Shown in pieces: positions 43,864 through 52,270 of a DNA stretch of 64,000 bases; the stretch's first letter is position 1, and every line of letters starts with the position of its first letter. The position numbers and the translations under genes are program-made. Under the pieces are notes generated by a model. The model had not been told where the DNA came from, did no database searches, and was given only the letters and a program-made list of their open reading frames with translations. Source of the DNA: Gilvimarinus japonicus (lineage in GTDB: Bacteria > Pseudomonadota > Gammaproteobacteria > Pseudomonadales > Cellvibrionaceae); NCBI RefSeq assembly GCF_042847215.1, contig NZ_AP031500.1:3100001-3164000 (forward strand), given 5' to 3'.

Positions 43864-44419
43864 TACGCCGCTCTTTCATGCTCACCAGCTGCATACGAAT
43901 CTCAAGCTGCTGACCTATATTTGACCCTCGACGAGCACGCTGAGGCTTCAGCTCAAGCCGCTCGATCAACACCAAAGGCTGTAACTCATGTATCCGCGAC
44001 ACAACAGCAACTAAAGATTCAACTGAGCCTCGCGCTGTTAAGCTGACTCCCACCCGCACGAAGCCATCTACTTTTTTTGGCTTGATAATTTGACTCCCTG
44101 TCACGGTCAGCTCTGCTGCTGTAAAGACTGAGCGCACAGCCTGCTGCATTGCTGTACTCAGTGCGTTGTCGTCTTCTCCTGCCCCATAAGCAATTGCGCT
44201 TAACTCCGCCGCCGCTTGTGCATTTGCTTCACGCATTTGACCCTCTGTTTGCAACAGTCCAGAAAGGCGGGCAATTTTTGGTTTTATTTCCTGCGCTTGC
44301 TGGTTGTAAGCGCCAAAACTCCACAATAACGCTAGGATACTCCATAAAAACACAAATAATACGGATGCAACTGTTACCGCCACAACCCACTGCGCTTTAC
44401 TCAAATTTTTCAAGTTCAC
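43856..44419 (-). CDS. gspM: type II secretion system protein GspM
   Basis: 187 residues: one membrane helix near the N-terminus (VVAVTVASVLFVFLWSILAL, about 12-32), a coiled stretch, then a small ferredoxin-like periplasmic domain (LTVTGSQIIKPKKVDGFVRV...VSLTARGSVESLVAVV). Matches GspM/PilO-like components that pair with GspL in the inner-membrane platform. Assignment relies on fold pattern and position between gspL and the GspC/N-like gene. It overlaps gspL by 4 bp and the next gene by 8 bp. Confidence 0.8.
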   Translation of the reverse strand: MNLKNLSKAQWVVAVTVASVLFVFLWSILALLWSFGAYNQQAQEIKPKIARLSGLLQTEGQMREANAQAAAELSAIAYGAGEDDNALSTAMQQAVRSVFTAAELTVTGSQIIKPKKVDGFVRVGVSLTARGSVESLVAVVSRIHELQPLVLIERLELKPQRARRGSNIGQQLEIRMQLVSMKERRND

Positions 44420-45420
44420 CGTAACTCCTCACGCATCGGCACAAAAAACTTGAGCTGAAAATTTTCTTTCTCTGAGCGACCAACTTTTCTAATCGCAGCG
44501 GTTGGGGTCAAGTCCTGAAAAAGCGGATACTGAGACAGGTCTTGCATCAACGTTGCCGCATTATCTGCCGCACCTTGCAAATCAACCTGCCTACCTTGCT
44601 GAACATAAGCCATTAACCACGAATCATCTGGCATCTGCTCACTAAGAGCAGATAGCGGATCGAGCGGCCAAACCGACATATCACTAAAGGTATTAAGCTT
44701 ATCAATAAGATCATTGCGAAGCGCAAGCTCGCTGCGCATTGCGACTGCTGAGCGCGCCGCCCGATTAACCTCATCATAGCGAGCATTAAGTTCACTCAGC
44801 TCATGTGCCTTGTATGACATCGGAATAGCTGCGCCCCCCACTACACTAATCATAGATATAGAGATCAACGCGCCAAAGGTGAGCAACCTTTTTTTATATC
44901 GAGAATTTCTAGCGGCCTCCCCAAAGCCCTCCAAAACAATATTATCCTTTTCAGGCGCAGCCCATATCTCCAAGGAGTCAGACTTAATCGATAAATCACA
45001 CTGATGCAGTCGATTCATCACCGCACTTTTACTGGCAATAGCGATCAACACACGAACAACCGTACCATTCGGCTCCCACGTCCAACCAAACACAGTATCT
45101 TCGGGTAAAAAAGGGCTACTAGCGAACACCTCTGCCTCAACAACATCCTTTAATGTTAATTGCGCAGAACTAGGTATATTAACTTCACGAACCAGATAGT
45201 CATCATTCGATAGCCTGTAAGCCACAGCTTTCTCATGTTGGCCTGAAATCGTCCCAGCATCCGTCTCGTCAGAGTCAACAACAATGACACGCTCATCCAG
45301 CCATTGCCGCACCGCAGAGCTGTAATGCCAAAACACCTCATGCCACGCTCCAACATACCTAGACCACAAAAACCCTAGGTCGTAGCCAAATAGGTTCCAC
45401 GAATTTTGATCACTCGCCAT
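44416..45420 (-). CDS. gspL: type II secretion system protein GspL
   Basis: 334 residues: a cytoplasmic actin-like/PilM-like domain (about 1-185), one membrane helix (about 186-210, LLTFGALISISMISVVGGAA), and a periplasmic ferredoxin-like domain (QGRQVDLQGAADNAATLMQDL). GspL links the GspE ATPase to the periplasmic parts. ATG 45420 lies immediately behind the gspK stop; the longer frame to 45549 would overlap gspK by 125 bp and is unlikely. It is somewhat shorter than classical GspL (about 380-400 residues). Confidence 0.85.
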   Translation of the reverse strand: MASDQNSWNLFGYDLGFLWSRYVGAWHEVFWHYSSAVRQWLDERVIVVDSDETDAGTISGQHEKAVAYRLSNDDYLVREVNIPSSAQLTLKDVVEAEVFASSPFLPEDTVFGWTWEPNGTVVRVLIAIASKSAVMNRLHQCDLSIKSDSLEIWAAPEKDNIVLEGFGEAARNSRYKKRLLTFGALISISMISVVGGAAIPMSYKAHELSELNARYDEVNRAARSAVAMRSELALRNDLIDKLNTFSDMSVWPLDPLSALSEQMPDDSWLMAYVQQGRQVDLQGAADNAATLMQDLSQYPLFQDLTPTAAIRKVGRSEKENFQLKFFVPMREELR

Positions 45421-45424
45421 ACAA

Positions 45425-46291
45425 TTACTCTTTTTCTTGATCCAGAAAAACCGCACGAGAAGGATATCGACGGAAAACTCTCCAGCCAAGTGCCGAGGTG
45501 CCGTCTGCAGTGACCCAGACTGATCTTTCAAAGACTCCCGCACCTTCAAGTTTGACGCGCATATCTAAACGAAAAGGGCTCACTAGCTTCACGCCTGGAG
45601 GGACATCATACGCCTCCAGTACATCAACACGCTCAGCCAGAATACGGTGCGCAGCTTCTATGTCATTAGCGGCTAACACCTGCAGCACTTCCACCGGAGC
45701 TACAGATGCATCCACCTGACTCCCCCCACCGAGATCTACATAAACAAGTGGCCTAATCCGATAAAACAACTCTCTAGTCATCCCCGGAATCGCTAAAATA
45801 TCTTCCACGACATGCATTTCCGGGATGGCTTCCGATTCCATTGGTGAGCGCCACTTTAGCACAGATTCAACCAGCCCATTAGCCTCTGCCGCCCCTAGCC
45901 CAGCGTACTCAAACAACTGCTCTAGAACCTCTTGATCCGCCAAGCCCAAATTTATTAGTCCAACCTCCGGAACCATTCGAACATCAACCGTCAGGCCTCC
46001 CAGCTCGTATTGACGTATAAATCCGTCAACCTCGTCATACAACACTTTCCCTGGTGCATCTACCAAAAACAACGCCGCGGCGCCATCCCCTGCGGCATTT
46101 GCCTGAGCAACAGCTCTCTGTATTCGGGTATAACGAATATCACTTTTAGACAACAATGTTAATCCACTAACCAACAGCGCCAACGCGGCAAGAAACCACA
46201 ACAAAACAGCAAGAGCCACTCCACTCTCGCGGCGAAAGCAAAGTGGCGAGCTAGAACTCGTCCGAGCTCGACTTCCATTCCCCTTATCCAT
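45425..46291 (-). CDS. gspK: type II secretion system minor pseudopilin GspK
   Basis: 288 residues with a positively charged leader, then prepilin-like SGVALAVLLWFLAALALLVSG (hydrophobic helix) without the usual Glu at +5, as is normal for GspK. The large globular part with GLINLGLADQEVLEQLF and LKWRSP is typical. It caps the pseudopilus tip with GspI and GspJ. Overlaps gspJ by 8 bp. Confidence 0.9.
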   Translation of the reverse strand: MDKGNGSRARTSSSSPLCFRRESGVALAVLLWFLAALALLVSGLTLLSKSDIRYTRIQRAVAQANAAGDGAAALFLVDAPGKVLYDEVDGFIRQYELGGLTVDVRMVPEVGLINLGLADQEVLEQLFEYAGLGAAEANGLVESVLKWRSPMESEAIPEMHVVEDILAIPGMTRELFYRIRPLVYVDLGGGSQVDASVAPVEVLQVLAANDIEAAHRILAERVDVLEAYDVPPGVKLVSPFRLDMRVKLEGAGVFERSVWVTADGTSALGWRVFRRYPSRAVFLDQEKE

Positions 46292-46883
46292 TGCCGATCA
46301 CGCTAATAATTGGCGGCCAATATTTCCCATTCACTTGCAGCTGAATACGTACATGGCTAGGAGCCATGTTATGCTCCCCCATCACCCACGAATCCAGCCA
46401 AGGAGAATCAATACTCTCCCTATAACTGATCAACAGTTGATCAACCTTGTCGGCAAGGGTGTATTCCAGCGGCTCTTCCGAGTCCCCCATCTCATCAAAC
46501 TTCTCCATCGTCCCACGATTTGCCTGTATAACTAAACGTCGCTCATCGCTTACGCTAAGACGAATTGTAAACAACCCACCCTGCCCACCAGCCAACATCA
46601 AAGGAGCAGAATAAGTGACAGCATTATAAACCCCGGTAAAGCTCTGCCCTTCTGGTCGCCCCATTTTGTAGGTTGTGACCAAGTAAACACTATCTAAACT
46701 ATTACGAATAAAGCCACATACCGCGCGCATTCTAGCCACTTCACTCGTACGCTTTTCGAGAGTTTTTTGAGTGGCACCCAATGTGCGTAACGCGGTCAAT
46801 GTCGCTAGCACGATCAACGACAATATGGTTAAAGAAATAACCATTTCAATCAATGTGAATCCCCGAGATTTAAGGCGACTCAT
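46284..46883 (-). CDS. gspJ: type II secretion system minor pseudopilin GspJ
   Basis: 199 residues with the prepilin cleavage motif RGFTLIEMVISLTIL at residues 7-21 (cleaved by GspO/PilD after Gly). The globular part is consistent with GspJ. Overlaps gspI by 14 bp and gspK by 8 bp. Confidence 0.9.
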   Translation of the reverse strand: MSRLKSRGFTLIEMVISLTILSLIVLATLTALRTLGATQKTLEKRTSEVARMRAVCGFIRNSLDSVYLVTTYKMGRPEGQSFTGVYNAVTYSAPLMLAGGQGGLFTIRLSVSDERRLVIQANRGTMEKFDEMGDSEEPLEYTLADKVDQLLISYRESIDSPWLDSWVMGEHNMAPSHVRIQLQVNGKYWPPIISVIGNG

Positions 46884-47274
46884 TACTCACCCGCGTCTGT
46901 ATTGGGACAACAGAATGTAAACTAAATTCTCGCTGAGGAGCCCCTCCCCAGCTTACTGTTACCACAATACTGCGAAGATACGGTATCGCCTCGTCGGGCA
47001 AGCCATCCGATGTTGATATGACCTCCCAACTATACCCATCCCCAGTGACACCGGTAACACTGAAACTCTCAAGCGGCACTAAGCTATGCATTGCCAACAG
47101 TGATTCAGCCATACTTATAGCGTATACATAATCTTCACTAGTACTAACACTACGCACAGAACCGCCAGCGGCTTTATAAAGCATGCCCAAGGAGATCCCC
47201 ATAATAGCGACTGCCACCATCATTTCTAACAGTGAGAAGCCTCCGTAGCGTGCCTTATAACACGAGTTACGCAT
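46870..47274 (-). CDS. gspI: type II secretion system minor pseudopilin GspI
   Basis: 134 residues from ATG 47274, which has GAGG at 7 bp; longer frames (to 47337) overlap gspH. Prepilin motif GGFSLLEMMVAVAIMG, then a short domain with VSWGGAPQREFSL, matching GspI size and sequence pattern. It nucleates the tip complex with GspJ and GspK. Confidence 0.88.
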   Translation of the reverse strand: MRNSCYKARYGGFSLLEMMVAVAIMGISLGMLYKAAGGSVRSVSTSEDYVYAISMAESLLAMHSLVPLESFSVTGVTGDGYSWEVISTSDGLPDEAIPYLRSIVVTVSWGGAPQREFSLHSVVPIQTRVSNESP

Positions 47275-47297
47275 ATAAAGCCTCATTCTTACAGCCA

Positions 47298-47762
47298 CTA
47301 ATCCAGACGCTGCTGCTGAACGTCGCCTAACAACCAACCGACACTGATCTTTGTTCCACCACTAGGCCGGGAAATAATGATATCCCCTCCAGACGCACCG
47401 CCATCGGGATAGAAGCGAATTACCGCTGAATCCTTGCCTCGTTGCAATTCGCGCGCAGCCACCACATTCAACGATAAATGATCAGGAAGAACGTAAGTCA
47501 TGTCATCCAACTGAACCTGTCTCAACTCCACATTAAACACTAAATCAACTGAGTGACCACGGGACTGAGCAAGATACTTTCCGGTATCGATTAAATGACG
47601 AATCTCTGTCAGTGACGAACGATACTGCATACTTTTATACAGCTTGTTCGCAACCGGAGCCGAGGCTCCAAGCAGCATTGCAGCGACGGCCAAGGCCACC
47701 ATCATCTCTAGCAATGTAAACCCAGCTGTATGCAACCGTGAAGAACCGCATTGAAGCTGCAC
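47298..47762 (-). CDS. gspH: type II secretion system minor pseudopilin GspH
   Basis: 154 residues from a GTG. Prepilin motif AGFTLLEMMVALAVAAML (residues 13-30), then GspH-type YLAQSRGHSVDLVF and RFYPDGGASGGDIII, SVGWLLGDV. It is 5 bp behind gspG. Confidence 0.9.
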   Translation of the reverse strand: MQLQCGSSRLHTAGFTLLEMMVALAVAAMLLGASAPVANKLYKSMQYRSSLTEIRHLIDTGKYLAQSRGHSVDLVFNVELRQVQLDDMTYVLPDHLSLNVVAARELQRGKDSAVIRFYPDGGASGGDIIISRPSGGTKISVGWLLGDVQQQRLD

Positions 47763-47767
47763 GAAAC

Positions 47768-48190
47768 TTACAGCTGCCAGTTACCGAGGTCGGCATCCTC
47801 TCCGTCGCCCCCAGCCTTGCCATCACTTCCCAACGACTGAACGTCAAAGTCCGCATGGTCTCCAGGATACTGGTATAAATATTCCCTCTTCCAAGGGTCT
47901 TGCGGTATCTCGTTGCGACGCAAATAAGGGCCATTCCACCCGTCAACGCCGGGGTTTTCAACTAGAGCCTCCAACCCTTGGTCTGTGGTTGGCAGCTTAC
48001 CGGTATCGAGCATATAAACTTCTAATGCCTGCTCGAAATCACTAATCTGGACTTTTGCCGTTTTAGTTTTAGCGCCGCCCAGTTGATTGAGTACCTTTGG
48101 CCCAACCAAACCTGCTAAAAGCCCAATTATGGCAAGTACAACCAGCAACTCAACCAATGTAAAACCTGTCTCAGAACGCTTTATTCTCAT
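47768..48190 (-). CDS. gspG: type II secretion system major pseudopilin GspG
   Basis: 140 residues: prepilin motif TGFTLVELLVVLAIIGLLAG, then the classical GspG sequence ALEVYMLDTGKLPTTDQGLE, WNGPYLRR, PQDPWKREYLYQYPG and SLGSDGKAGGDG (calcium-binding loop). It builds the pseudopilus. 30 bp behind gspF. Confidence 0.97.
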   Translation of the reverse strand: MRIKRSETGFTLVELLVVLAIIGLLAGLVGPKVLNQLGGAKTKTAKVQISDFEQALEVYMLDTGKLPTTDQGLEALVENPGVDGWNGPYLRRNEIPQDPWKREYLYQYPGDHADFDVQSLGSDGKAGGDGEDADLGNWQL

Positions 48191-48220
48191 AAAAACCTAC
48201 CCTATTGCCTTATATCGCAC

Positions 48221-49423
48221 CTAAACGGCCAAATCGTTTACAGATAAAATACCCATCAAGATAGCGACAATGATTACACCGATAACACCACCCATCCCCA
48301 AAATAAGCAAGGGCTCAAGTAATGTTAAGCTACGCTTTACCCCAGCGGAAACCTCGTCATCGTAAACCCGAGCCAACTCCAACAACATCTCATCTAATTG
48401 GCCAGACTCTTCACCCACCTTGACCATTTGAATCAAAAGTGGCGAAAAGCGTCCAGAATCAACCAGAGCTTGAGACATATGTCCCCCACGCTTCACCTCT
48501 GGCGCCAATGTTTCAAGTTCCCCTCGAACCACCTCATTACTCACCGTACTGACGGCAATATTTAGCGACTGCAAAACTGACACACCACTCCCCAACAAAG
48601 TTCCCATCGTACGGGCAAAGCGTGACGTTTCATACTTAAAAACCACACTACCAAGCATTGGCACTCGTAGCATACGTCTATCCAACCACAGCTTACCCTT
48701 TGACGTTTTCACCCAGCGTCGCCCAACATAAATCATCGTTCCCACAATCAGCATTAACCAAACACCATTAGCCTTAACAAACTCTCCACCCGCAATCACA
48801 ATAACGGTCAGAATAGGTAACGCGTCCCCCATATCCGCAAACAAAGTTTCAAACTGAGGAACAACAAAGCCCAGCATCACTAACACCGAAATTACAGCTA
48901 CTATCGCCAATATAGCCGGGTAAATCAGTGCCGATACAACCCCCGAGCGGACTTGTTTGGCTTTATCCAGCTGATCTGCCAAACGCCCCAATATGCTGGA
49001 CAGGGAGCCCCCTGCCTCCCCCGATCGCACCATATTAATATAAAAATCATCAAACAACTCTGGGTATGACTTAAGAGCATGGCTAAAACCTTTCCCTCCT
49101 TTTACTGACGCCAATATGTCTTCCATAATTGCTTTTTCAGCATGATTGGCGCTCATTCCAATTAGAACTTTTAAAGCTCTGTCGATTGGCAAGCCTGCTC
49201 TAAGCAGCACAGCAAGCTCACTAGTAAATGACAACACCCTATTACGATTAAAACTACCACGACGGCCGCTTCCCCTTGACGCAGTTTGCCCATCCGCCAC
49301 ACTAAGAACAATCAACCCTTGTGTACGCAGCTCGCGTGCCACTAAATCTTGGCTAGCCGCTTCTAGGCTACCTTCAACCAAACTGCCATCTCGGCGCGCG
49401 GCTTTATAGGAGAACGTTGGCAT
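48221..49423 (-). CDS. gspF: type II secretion system inner-membrane platform protein GspF
   Basis: 400 residues: MPTFSYKAARRDGSLVEG, two T2SSF helical domains (about 65-190 and 270-390; FTSELAVLLRAGLPIDRAL, FARTMGTLLGSGVSVLQSL) and three membrane helices. It works with GspE to assemble the pseudopilus. 96 bp separate it from gspE, the largest gap in the gsp genes; nothing is recognisable there. Confidence 0.96.
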   Translation of the reverse strand: MPTFSYKAARRDGSLVEGSLEAASQDLVARELRTQGLIVLSVADGQTASRGSGRRGSFNRNRVLSFTSELAVLLRAGLPIDRALKVLIGMSANHAEKAIMEDILASVKGGKGFSHALKSYPELFDDFYINMVRSGEAGGSLSSILGRLADQLDKAKQVRSGVVSALIYPAILAIVAVISVLVMLGFVVPQFETLFADMGDALPILTVIVIAGGEFVKANGVWLMLIVGTMIYVGRRWVKTSKGKLWLDRRMLRVPMLGSVVFKYETSRFARTMGTLLGSGVSVLQSLNIAVSTVSNEVVRGELETLAPEVKRGGHMSQALVDSGRFSPLLIQMVKVGEESGQLDEMLLELARVYDDEVSAGVKRSLTLLEPLLILGMGGVIGVIIVAILMGILSVNDLAV

Positions 49424-49519
49424 ACAAGCAGATCTCTAGGGCGTTAACGAATTTATAGGTTTTGACAAGGTCTTCACGCGACCTCCCAGCGATTAGAAGG
49501 CATAGAAAAAGAAAAAGAT

Positions 49520-51235
49520 TTAGCTCACATCAGAATCAGAATCATCGGACTGATCTTGAGTGACGCGCGCCACCTCAGCAAGCGAGGTCTCGCCTAGAGC
49601 GACTTTACGCAACCCATCTTCATACAAAGTCAGCATGCCCGAGCGGCGAGCAACCTCTTGGAGCTTCGCTGTATCGGCTCCCGCTTGAATCGCATCGCGT
49701 AACTTAGCATTTAATGCAAACAGCTCATGAATCGCAGACCGCCCACGATAGCCTGTAAATTTACAAGCTCCGCAGCCAACTTCAGAAAAAATTGTACTTT
49801 GCCCCTGCGATAAAAATGGTGTCAAATGGGCCGCTATTGGCCCAATTTCAGAGATGGGTGTCTCTGTCCGGCACACCGCACACAGCTTTCTTACTAAACG
49901 CTGAGCCAACACACCGTTAATCGAAGAGGTAATCAAAAAACGCTCAATACCCATGTCTTCCAAGCGTGTAATTGCGCCCGCAGCCGTATTAGTGTGTAGC
50001 GTCGATAACACTAGATGACCAGTGAGCGCCGACTGTACTGCGATTTGCGCAGTCTCAGTATCACGCATCTCACCAATCATAATAATATCAGGATCTTGCC
50101 GTAATATTGCGCGCAAGGCACGAGCAAAAGTCAGCTCAATTTGCGGCTGCACCTGCACTTGGTTAATTCCATCTATCTGATACTCAACCGGGTCTTCAAC
50201 TGTAATGATCTTAACCTCTGAGGCATCGATGCCCGCCAATGAGGCATACAATGTTGTCGTTTTCCCTGAGCCGGTCGGGCCAGTCAGTAACAATACGCCG
50301 TGAGGTTTCGCCAAGAGAGCCCGATAACGCTTAAGATGATCTGGAGAGAACCCCATATCATCTAAATTTAACCTAACACTATCACGGTCCAAAACCCGCA
50401 TAACCACACTTTCGCCATGAACTGTAGGGATAGTAGACACCCTCAAGTCCAACTCGTGCCCTTTAACACGAATCATGATACGTCCATCTTGTGGCAAACG
50501 ACGCTCTGCAATATTAATCCGAGCAAGTAGCTTTATCCTCGATGCGATGGCGGGCGCCAAGCTCAAAGCAGGCGGGGATGGATCCTCTTGAATAATACCG
50601 TCAACGCGATAACGTAAGTGCAGCCGATCTTCAAATGGCTCGACATGAATATCAGATGCACCCAAATCTAACGCAGTATGAATAACTTGATTTACCAACC
50701 GAATGACAGGCGCTTCACTCGCAAGGTCTTTTAAGTGCTCGACAAATTCATGGTCATCAGTACCCGCAGGCAAATCATCATCAGCCGAACTGCCACCTTC
50801 CGTATCTTGTTCACGCAAAGAAAGCGACTGATTAATATCGGCATCTAAACCTAAATGCAGAACTACAGGACACCCTAGCGCCATCGCCAAGGCTTTCTTT
50901 AAGTACTCGTCCTGCGGTGTTGTCGAGGCGAACTCGGGAAGCGGACCTCCCACCACGGGCACCACGAGATTGTTAAATAAAAAGGCCTCAGCTAAGCCAT
51001 CCAAAAAAATGGGAGTCGCGGGATAATCTGCACTACGCAGCAATCGAATATCCAACTGGACTGCAAGCACCGCCGCAACATCCGAATCAGAAACCACACC
51101 AAGCTTAACCAAAACCTGGCCAAACAACCCACCCATTTCCGCCTGAGCAAGCAGGGCACGCTCAATATCCCTTGAAGATAATTTATTAGCCGCAAGCAGA
51201 AGTTGCCCTAAAGGCTTATGATTGTGGTCTGGCAT
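49520..51235 (-). CDS. gspE: type II secretion system ATPase GspE
   Basis: 571 residues: N-terminal GspL-binding domain (PLGQLLLAANKLSSRDIERA), a C-terminal RecA-like domain with Walker A GPTGSGKTTTLY (from about residue 319), Asp box ITVEDPVEYQIDGINQVQV, Walker B IMIGEMRDTETAQIA, and a four-Cys zinc motif (CAVC ... CGAC). ATG 51235 has GGAG at 7-8 bp; a GTG at 51250 lies upstream of that site. It powers secretion. 18 bp behind the isomerase gene. Confidence 0.96.
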   Translation of the reverse strand: MPDHNHKPLGQLLLAANKLSSRDIERALLAQAEMGGLFGQVLVKLGVVSDSDVAAVLAVQLDIRLLRSADYPATPIFLDGLAEAFLFNNLVVPVVGGPLPEFASTTPQDEYLKKALAMALGCPVVLHLGLDADINQSLSLREQDTEGGSSADDDLPAGTDDHEFVEHLKDLASEAPVIRLVNQVIHTALDLGASDIHVEPFEDRLHLRYRVDGIIQEDPSPPALSLAPAIASRIKLLARINIAERRLPQDGRIMIRVKGHELDLRVSTIPTVHGESVVMRVLDRDSVRLNLDDMGFSPDHLKRYRALLAKPHGVLLLTGPTGSGKTTTLYASLAGIDASEVKIITVEDPVEYQIDGINQVQVQPQIELTFARALRAILRQDPDIIMIGEMRDTETAQIAVQSALTGHLVLSTLHTNTAAGAITRLEDMGIERFLITSSINGVLAQRLVRKLCAVCRTETPISEIGPIAAHLTPFLSQGQSTIFSEVGCGACKFTGYRGRSAIHELFALNAKLRDAIQAGADTAKLQEVARRSGMLTLYEDGLRKVALGETSLAEVARVTQDQSDDSDSDVS

Positions 51236-51253
51236 AGACAGCTCCGTCACTCG

Positions 51254-52165
51254 TTATTTCGAAGCATCATCTACGTACTTAGATTCGACCTGCCGCAACA
51301 AATCTTCATTAAGTTTGTAATTGCTCGGAGAGCGCGCATCCAATGTTAGCTGCTTACGCACATCCACCTCTACGCTAGCCTGTAACTTAGCAACCAACTG
51401 CTCCCGAACCTCATCGAATGGCTTCTTACCCGCAGGAATATGCTTATTAAGCTTTATAAGATGATAGCCAAAGTTAGTTCTAACCAACCCACTAACCTCA
51501 CCCGGCACTCTTAAAGCAAAAGCCGCCTGCGAAAACTCTGGAACCATTTTTTCCCGGTTAAACACGCCCAGATGGCCACCTGACTCCGACGACCCGTCTT
51601 CTGAATACTCACGCGCCAAAGCTGCAAAGCTCTCACCAGCGGCCAATTTCGCCTCAACAACTTCCGCCAAAGCCTTAGCCTCAGCTTCATCACGATCTTT
51701 ATTAATTCGAATTAAGATATGTGACGCATCAACCCGCTCTGGCGCCTGAAACCTATCAGACTCAGCAACATAAGTCTCTTTTGCGAGAGCTTGCCAATCT
51801 GTACGCCCAACAACATCCGCCACCCGCGAGGCAACCAAAGCATCGTACATCAGCCGGTCACGCTGCAAGTCAAGCTCCCACTGTTGCTGCTTCGACCAAT
51901 TAACGCCTTCGCTATCAGCTCTATCAGCTAACAGCCGAATCATCATCAGGTTTTCCAACAAACGGGGGATGGCACCAGGCTCAGCAAAGCGTTCTAACGT
52001 TAAGCCGTTGTGAAGACGCTCCTGCACATAGTGTTCTAAATCGGCTGCAGTGATGGCAACTGTCTCAGCGGTAAGCAACACCTGGTCGCGAGGTGATTCT
52101 TCCGCACAGACCCAAGCTGAAACACCTACACTCAAAGAAAGCAAAGTAAACACGAAACGAACCAA
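51254..52165 (-). CDS. exported parvulin-type peptidyl-prolyl isomerase (SurA/PpiD-like)
   Basis: 303 residues from a TTG with CGGAGG six bases upstream. Signal peptide (FTLLSLSVGVSAWVCA), a SurA-like N-terminal helical chaperone region, and one parvulin domain (about 145-240: DASHILIRINKDRDEAEAKA, FAALAREYSEDGSSESGGHLG, VSGLVRTNFGYHLIKL). It probably folds exported proteins in the periplasm. As first gene of the gsp run it may serve type II cargo or pseudopilins. It is distinct from surA at 63888. Confidence 0.88.
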   Translation of the reverse strand: MVRFVFTLLSLSVGVSAWVCAEESPRDQVLLTAETVAITAADLEHYVQERLHNGLTLERFAEPGAIPRLLENLMMIRLLADRADSEGVNWSKQQQWELDLQRDRLMYDALVASRVADVVGRTDWQALAKETYVAESDRFQAPERVDASHILIRINKDRDEAEAKALAEVVEAKLAAGESFAALAREYSEDGSSESGGHLGVFNREKMVPEFSQAAFALRVPGEVSGLVRTNFGYHLIKLNKHIPAGKKPFDEVREQLVAKLQASVEVDVRKQLTLDARSPSNYKLNEDLLRQVESKYVDDASK

Positions 52166-52198
52166 AAAAACCTCCGGATAATAGATGCTTCTAATGAC

Positions 52199-52229
52199 AA
52201 AAAGCGCAGGTCATTTACATGACCTGCGC
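52199..52229 (-). terminator. intrinsic terminator behind the DPV-repeat protein gene
   Basis: GCGCAGGTCAT pairs with ATGACCTGCGC (11 bp, 4-nt loop), followed on the minus strand by TTTTTGTC. It lies just 35 bp upstream of the isomerase/gsp genes, insulating them from the exported-protein gene. Confidence 0.88.
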
Positions 52230-52270
52230 CACTGCTAGGGCCTTTCTATCAGACCACCTAAAACTTTATA

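Noticed and set aside
50250..50262. ACAATGTTGTCG resembling the LacI operator
   Set aside because: It lies inside the gspE coding sequence near the Walker A codons and breaks the palindrome's central CG.
43282..51235. Reading the gsp genes as a type IV pilus cluster
   Set aside because: The order gspE-F-G-H-I-J-K-L-M with a GspK minor pseudopilin and the GspG sequence (TDQGLE, calcium loop) is specific to type II secretion; no pilT, pilQ or PilA-like gene is present.
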